Shown here: positions 58,501 to 64,000 of the stretch, piece after piece
Numbering within the stretch: the first letter of the stretch is position 1
Layout: each line of letters opens with the position of its first letter
From: Girardia tigrina
Taxonomy: Eukaryota; Platyhelminthes; Tricladida; Dugesiidae
DNA: 64,000 nt
Direction of reading: 5' to 3'
Assembly (NCBI GenBank): GCA_001938485.1
Contig: MQRK01250390.1
Coordinates: 30,537 to 94,536, forward strand
Notes under the pieces: model-generated
Seen by the model: only the letters and a program-made list of their open reading frames with translations
The model's database searches: none
What the model was told of the DNA's origin: nothing
Made by a program: the position numbers and the translations under genes

Positions 58501-59260
58501 GCAGAGCGATCTCCACGAAGAAGGTAAATTATATTCTCCATCTTTTTCAAATTTTAAAATCATTAATGTAATATAATTCTTCCAAGCTGCAGGGGTGATA
58601 AAGCCTTCAAGTATTATTTTGAATAGTTGATGGAGAAGAATGCCAGTAGGATCACAATAGAAGATATTTTTGTATGAGATACCACTAATCAAAGGAACAG
58701 ATTTCCCTTTACCACTGAGGTAGTTGACAATCTCTTCTAGAGTAGGGATATGAAAAAAAAGTGTGCCCCCTTTTATAGTACGTAGGATCAAAAACATACG
58801 CTAGTGTGTTCATTTGATTTTGATGGTTATTATTAACAAATGTTGTGAAATCCACAGGTGTCGGATATAAGTCAGCTTTTACAGAAGGAAGGATGTGTTT
58901 TTATTGCAGCCTTCGGATTAGAGTAAATCAAACTCCGAAGTTTGGAGTCAGCCATTCTACCCTTTTTCTCAGGCTTCCATATTCTTGGAAAGAATAGCCC
59001 GTGTTAAGTAGACAGGAAAAACAAAAGTGGTTCGAATGTTGACATAGGACACAGTATGCTTCAACATAGGAGTGATTGAAAGAAAGAAAGTTACGAAGCT
59101 GACATGCTGGAGTGGACCCGAACCCAGGTTGATCAGAGTGTGTCTCAATGTTGAAGGAAGAAAAGACTCTACTGATATCTATAGAGTTGAGATTTAGGTC
59201 AAAAAAGGAATTGTTGAAGGATAAAAGAAAGAGGCATACTGTTGGCCACTGTCAAACTGA
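55540..59260 (-). mobile_element. LINE (non-LTR retrotransposon), degraded, RT plus C-terminal endonuclease-like part
   Basis: Reverse strand. The RT start (58797-58210) shows PTLEEIVNYLSGKGKSVPL, LFKIILEGFITPAAWKNYIT, LPSSWRSLCRN and GPSDGCADHIFILPAILDYY, the RT fingers (P..W....I..I.K.G....P..WR). The distal part (about 56060-55540) has CSDDETLAHVLF, DIVAVKIR, VDLQVYFENINTLFLVDFKC and KNVDKYF, then TFIVRTLVTWMPNSETIFND, LGHRIKSIATACVES. That matches the C-terminal restriction-like endonuclease and tail (PD..D.K..Y; VG.LG.W.P.N) of R2-type LINEs. The RT palm between them is not readable: 56250-57850 is plain AT-rich DNA. Many stops and shifts. The two parts may be one element with an insertion, or two. 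Confidence 0.7.
57855..58094 (-). CDS. ORF inside the LINE region, weak winged-helix look
   Basis: An open frame of 79 codons: MFNYTDLNIVEAANVTLRRS, TTDRNAIFDWIKNHYEKERN, CWWHKTQHAIRDIKDIPGIT. The IFDWIKNHY...WW.KTQHAIR pattern is reminiscent of forkhead-type winged helices (I..WI..HYP.YR..W.NSIRH) but lacks their following signature. It does not match the RT palm expected at this place. Unrecognised; possibly chance or another captured fragment. Confidence 0.25.
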   Translation of the reverse strand: MFNYTDLNIVEAANVTLRRSLPDRTTDRNAIFDWIKNHYEKERNCWWHKTQHAIRDIKDIPGITVVITSENTYRFCTTC

Positions 59261-59400
59261 TTAGATTGGTTTAACCTGTTATAAATTAGTTGCGTAGGTG
59301 CATTAATTAAATTATTTAGTTTATTAATAATTAATTGACGCAATTAAATAAACATGCGATTAAGTATGACGCGATTAAGTGTCAGTAAACCCTAAATAAC

Positions 59401-60156
59401 ATTGGACAATTTCTCAAAAAACAAAATATTTATTCTACACAAATTTTCAAATATTTCACCAAGGAAAATCCTCTAAAATATTTCATAGATCAAACAATTC
59501 ATTTTGAGTTCATTTAAATTTAAATAATAAATAAATTAAAAAAATTTCAAAGAAAAACAATTTTTTGTTGCATTATAAAAAATAAAATGACCTTGAGGTA
59601 ATTTTAATAAATGAAATTTATTTTAATATGAAAACGAGTTTTTTTTAATTTTATTATTTTTGAAATTTAGAATATTGCTTTATGTGATTTGAATAGTTTT
59701 TATTAATGAAAGTTTGTGGAGAGAATCTTATTTGAGATTGTCGATTGTAAAGAAATTATGTGTGGATGCGACTTGGGGAATTCTGTCCGGAAAGAATTTT
59801 GAATGAAATAAAATTTTTATTAAAAGGTTTTGTAATAGAATTCAAATTTTTTATAAATTTCAGACGCAATATAAAATGAAATTATCAATGGATAATTTAA
59901 TAAACAATTCGATGATAAGTTGTAACCATAAAAATTCTAATTCATCTTGTATCATGAATTTAATCAAGTATTAACCTACTTTTATGCAAAATAAAACGGA
60001 AAAATGTTCTAATCTTAAAAGAAACGTTTATAAATCATAAACAAATTATTAGAAATGCAAGTGCTATAATTTTTAAGCGATCGTTGATTTAATTCTCGAA
60101 TTTTATAAGTTATTGTGTGTTATGCATTTTACTTTGTAATTTGATATTATTTCATT
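59401..60156. other. AT-rich stretch, no gene seen
   Basis: Plain AT-rich DNA beyond the right target duplication of the large element. Confidence 0.5.
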
Positions 60157-60353
60157 TACCGTAATTTCCGTATTATAAGCCGCACATTGCCTGCTTTTCC
60201 CAAAAAAACATTATAAGCTATAACATTATATAAAAAAACATTATAAACATTATAAAACAAATAAAAACATTATAAAAACGTATAAGCCGCAACTCTTAAA
60301 TTATGACTCATTTCAGGTTTATAAGTGCGGCTTATAGTTCGGAATTTACGGTA
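60157..60353. mobile_element. Short TIR element (MITE) flanked by TA
   Basis: The left end after TA reads CCGTAATTTCCGTATTATAA then GCCGCAC; the right end read inward is CCGTAAATTCCGAACTATAA then GCCGCAC, about 23 of 27 identical. TA is present on both outer sides. The interior holds repeated ACATTATAA words. Related by its end sequence to 10705-10906. Confidence 0.75.
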
Positions 60354-62714
60354 TATACATTCATATTTCTATTACGGATGTTCTATGTAGTTTAATGAAG
60401 AATTTGTAAATTTCTATTTTTTTATAACAATTCTTCAAAAGTATCGCAAGTGGAGGAAAGATTAAGATCGACCAAGAAAATAGAATTTCATTAAAGTGTT
60501 TAAGATCAATAAACAACAAAATATTACACAAAATAATGAAAATAATTTATATAAACTTCACATTTGTAAGAAATAATAAAGGACTAAAAAAATAAAATAT
60601 GTAATAATTCTCAAAATTTATTATTGAAAGAGAAATGTACTCTTTATAAATATAATATTAGAAAACAAGAAGCAATAAAAGCTTTTGATGACTTCTTGAT
60701 CATACATCTTTTCAAAATTATATGTAAAAACGATTTTTAATAACCAATAAAGATGGAAAAGCAAGTTCTAAAGAATTTCTAGATTTATTAAAGAAAATGG
60801 AAAGCTTTATGAGAGAAACTTTTGACAATCAAAATAGCAATTTGGAAAAAAAATTGGACGAAAAAAATATTCAGTTTCTTTCAAAATATATTTTAAACGA
60901 AGAAATAATATATACGAAAAAGAATTTCTCAAATCGAAAATATTAACACAAATGATCAGTTATGTTTAACAAGAAAAGGAAGAGTTTATAAACACTCAAT
61001 CCAAAACTTAAACAATAAAAATATTTGATTTCAATTATTTTTATTAAATGAATAATGATAATTATATTTCTGGTGTCTTTCTAATTATAATAAATAATAA
61101 ATCCTTTCGGAATATTTTACAATCATTTAACCCATCTCAGTTAACTATTTTCCCATTAATTTAACAGTCATAGCATTTCACAACTAAACTCACCGAGCAC
61201 TTCTACCAAATCTTTAAATTCATATCACCGAATGTTCTTCGTCTAAACCGATTCCCCTTCGCTACTAGTTTTAACAAACTGTATTTTTCTTGTTAATTTG
61301 ATTGTTTTAGAAATTATACGATCATAATTTATACTATCTAGGAATTTTTATATTGCAGTTATTTTTTAGTCAAATAAAAGTGATCGAACCCAAAACCGTC
61401 ATCATTTCGATCCATTTAAGCCACTTATCGGTTTCGATCACTTTTATTTGGGTTTGAAAAGGTTCGCATTGACAATCTTTACTTCTACTAGTCGTTATAC
61501 AAGGGTGCTCAAAAGAAAGGTTAGTTTTTATAGATATTTACTTTAATAGTACTACTTTTCATAACACGGTATTCATTGGAAAGAATATGTTTGGTTGGTT
61601 AAGGCGATAAGATTTTCAGTCAATCTTTTGTAATCACGTTTGAAAGCTTATTCTCAAACCCGGTACAAATTGCCAAAAAGTAAAAATGGGAATTGCCTTA
61701 GTCGGCCTTCATTTTATTCCTTCAGGTCCGAAATTCTTCTTGAAGCATTTCTAAACGAGTTATTTGTTGAGAAACCCGACAGAAAAAATTGGCAAGAGTT
61801 GAGATCTAGTAAAAAGGAAGACAATTTTATTTAACCATCTTCTAGTTCGAAAATGTTTCAATATGAAATTGAGTATGTCTTCCATCGGTTTTTCCACAAT
61901 TACCTACCATATGTCTTACCGCAACGGTTGAAGATAGACAAATTCTAAAATAAAGTTGAATAATTTCCATCAATGCCTGGATGCAACAGGTAGAAAAATT
62001 TCTTTTTTAAATTCAAAAATAAAGTTTGAATAAAAAAATATTAAAAATCTTTAAAATACATATTTAGATAATTTAATAGCTTCCCATACACAAAAAAAGA
62101 CTATCTCAAAAAGCTTAGGTTTGATGCCCCATCCCTGTTTGACAATTTTGATATTTATAATAGTGGAGCCTAATAAAATACAGTTTTAAATGCAATTATA
62201 ATTTTTCAAATTACCTTTTTCTATAATATTTGATGTCAATTTGTAAATTAAACTAAAAGAAATATTCTAACATATATTTAGGAGAACATAATTAAAATAA
62301 AAAATAATTGATAAACTAAAATTATAATAGAAAAAATTATAATTCTTTTCAAGTGTAAAGAATCTTAAATTTCATTTTGATTTTTTTTAAATTAGCTCAA
62401 ACTTTTTGATATTTTATACTTTCTAAAAATTGAGTAAATCAGTGAAATAATAAAACTAATTTTTTCTTTAATAGAAAACATACAGGAACGTATTTAATAA
62501 CATTTATTCTAAATTCTCTTTTGATTTACAATTATTAAAAATTAACATATAAAATGTAAGTTAAAATTGTAAAATATCTTTTATTCGTTAAAATACGAAA
62601 CAAACAAATTTTGATTTTAACACTAAATATTACTGTTCCGGATTTATTAAACTAAAAACATTATTTAATTTTGAAATGGAAAAAAATGATTTTTAAAAAA
62701 GTTAATTTTATTAA
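60354..62714. other. 2.4-kb AT-rich stretch, no gene seen
   Basis: Contains the hairpin at 61371-61450 and a slightly GC-richer patch at 61500-61980 with an ACAAGGGTGCTCAAAAGAAA word that could be a transposon end, but no readable protein. Confidence 0.45.
61371..61450. repeat. Perfect 18-bp inverted repeat
   Basis: CAAATAAAAGTGATCGAA (61371-61388) and its exact complement (61433-61450), separated by 44 bases. It could be a tiny foldback or MITE remnant; no target duplication is evident. Confidence 0.8.
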
Positions 62715-63345
62715 TATATACAGTGTGTGTAAAAATTAACAAACTCATTTTAAATTAAATATCCTTTAAAAAAAAGTCTATAAAATTTTGACACAATAAT
62801 ATTTATTTTTAGAAATTTACACATAATGTGCACTAAAACTTATGCATCTATGCAATTCACGATATAAATAATTCATGACATTTTCACATATTTATGGTCC
62901 TATTTCAGATGCTTCAGCTTCAATAAAATCTTTCAAGTCTTGGAGATTCTTCGATTGTCTTCCATATGCTTTTGTCTTCAGATTTCTCCAAAGAAAAATG
63001 TCTAGTGGTCACAAACCGGGTGATCTAGCAGTCTGAATAATTTGTTGCTTACAAATTATCTATTTTTTTGCGTTTAATGAGCGGTAGCTCTATCTTGTTG
63101 GAAAATTATTTTTGACAACATTCTGCGACCAATTCGCGGTATGAAACAAAATTCAAGCAGATGTAAATAATTTTTACTATTGACGTTTTCGTGAAAAAAT
63201 AATGAACCATAAACAAATGATATGAAAACACCTATCCAAACTTTTGGACTAGAGTGAGATATAAATATCTTCGAATCAAAGTTACTGATTCCAACTTCGC
63301 TATCAGCAACACAATTTCTACGCGTTCATTAATGGACAGCATAAT
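62715..63345 (-). mobile_element. Decayed transposase of a Tc1/mariner-like family
   Basis: Reverse strand fragments: INERVEIVLLIAKLES (63340-63290; the start of this family is usually ..ER..IV...G....), FSNKIELPLIKRKK, and CDHxTFFFGEI.RQKHMEDNR (compare SPDLTPLDFFLWGYLKNKVY), then IVNCIDA. The left side ends in a CAGTGTGTGTAAAAATTAAC word at about 62720 that could be a terminal repeat. Very old and interrupted throughout. Confidence 0.35.
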
Positions 63346-63503
63346 CAAAATTTACATTAACTCTATAAATATATAGCAGACACTACATTAGTAAAACAAA
63401 AATATGCATACATGTAATTTAAGAAAATATATTTTCGTAAAAAAGAAAACCGATTAAATTATATTAATTTATATTTGTTTAGCAGGACTTTTAATATTGA
63501 GAT

Positions 63504-63570
63504 TATATATATATATATATNNNNNNNNNNNNNNNNNNNNNNNNNNNNNNNNNNNNNNNNNNNNNNNNNN

Positions 63571-63608
<38 letters not shown>
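63504..63608. repeat. (AT)n microsatellite with assembly gap
   Basis: An AT run on both sides of a 50-base gap (63521-63570, N). True length unknown. Confidence 0.9.
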
Positions 63609-63611
<3 letters not shown>

Positions 63612-64000
63612 CTTTATATTTTTAATTGTATTTGCGTTTGAAAGAGAAATGCTGGAGAACAAATCATAATGGAGTCATAGGCGCCGGAACGGTTTCACAA
63701 ATGGGGGGCTGAAAAGAAGAAGAAAAACAGACCTCGAAAGTAAAGGATCGAGTTTTTTTTGAAGCCAAGAAACTACTTATATTTTATTTAAACGGTACAA
63801 TTATCAATTTTCTTCAAAAAGGTACACAACATGTTTCCTATAGATCAGATTACTACTTATTTAAAGATCAGTATTTCAGAAACCTCGAAAAAAATAAAAT
63901 TTGATTTAAAGAATGGAGTGCATAAATAAGAAAAACTATATTTTTGATGGAATTCATTGTTATTGATGGCAAAAAATTAATTTGAATATAAATTTGTAAA
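63609..64000. other. No gene seen
   Basis: A GGCGCCGGAACGG word at 63681-63693 and AT-rich DNA; nothing recognised before the window ends. Confidence 0.45.

Larger units (their letters stand above)
52887..59390. mobile_element. 6.5-kb MULE-like TIR element carrying host gene fragments
   Basis: The left end GTTGTTACTACACCTAATCG continues CGTCACACTTAATCGCG. The right end read inward is GTTTACTGACACTTAATCGC, continuing GTCATACTTAATCGC, an agreement of roughly 32 of 37 bases with small gaps. Both ends hold TAATCGC words spaced 15 bases apart. The 10-base word CCTAAATAAC lies directly outside both ends (52877-52886 and 59391-59400), a perfect target duplication of the 8-11 bp size MULEs make. Inside, left to right: the tail of a MULE transposase, a PIGM pseudogene, an SHPK pseudogene, then a LINE on the reverse strand. 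This fits a Pack-MULE-like element later hit by a LINE, or a MULE that captured a segment already containing it. Confidence 0.7.

Noticed and set aside
61500-61990. mariner-type transposase around 61640-61834
   Set aside because: An ACAAGGGTGCTCAAAAGAAA word hints at a transposon end, but no transposase motif can be read on either strand.
63475-63669. Frame of alternating Ile-Tyr residues
   Set aside because: Pure translation of an (AT)n run around a gap.

Overview
The window is 64 kb of very AT-rich eukaryotic DNA, apparently from an invertebrate animal; I cannot name the species. The evidence for an animal is the mix of mariner/Tc1, pogo/Tigger, MULE and hAT-like DNA transposons, Ty3/gypsy LTR fossils and non-LTR (LINE) pieces, plus remnants of two genes that animals carry: GPI mannosyltransferase I (PIGM) and a sedoheptulokinase-like FGGY kinase (SHPK). 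No complete, clearly working host gene is visible. Two assembly gaps (30653-30931 and 63521-63570) interrupt the sequence.

Layout. 0-4 kb: end of an LTR, a decayed SHPK copy, then AT-rich DNA with weak ORFs. 4-12 kb: three mariner copies, a MULE scrap, a possible mitochondrial 16S insertion, a hAT-like and a short TIR element. 12-20 kb: mostly empty AT-rich DNA, a 1.3-kb Tigger-like element with both ends, and a 735-bp head-to-head inverted repeat. 21-28 kb: a compact pogo-like element with both ends and an open 161-codon frame, a degraded Tigger transposase, then LTR and pol of a gypsy fossil. 29-36 kb: LTR pieces, tandem repeats, mariner/Tc1 remnants and a MULE with a 15-bp-unit terminal array. 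36-48 kb: unidentified GC-richer coding-like blocks, a LINE tail with zinc finger and hairpin, another LTR, a Tigger-like transposase and gypsy pieces. 48-51 kb: gypsy gag-pol remnant and a solo LTR. 52.9-59.4 kb: a 6.5-kb TIR element. 59-64 kb: AT-rich DNA with a MITE, a hairpin and a decayed transposase.

The most interesting object is 52887-59390. It has matching inverted ends built of 15-bp units, and an identical 10-bp word (CCTAAATAAC) lies immediately outside both ends. It holds the tail of a MULE transposase, then same-strand PIGM and SHPK pseudogenes, then a LINE on the other strand. This looks like a MULE that captured host DNA (a Pack-MULE-like element). A second SHPK copy sharing the same internal joint lies at 359-750. 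Little here works together as a pathway; the region is an archive of transposition, nesting and gene-fragment capture.
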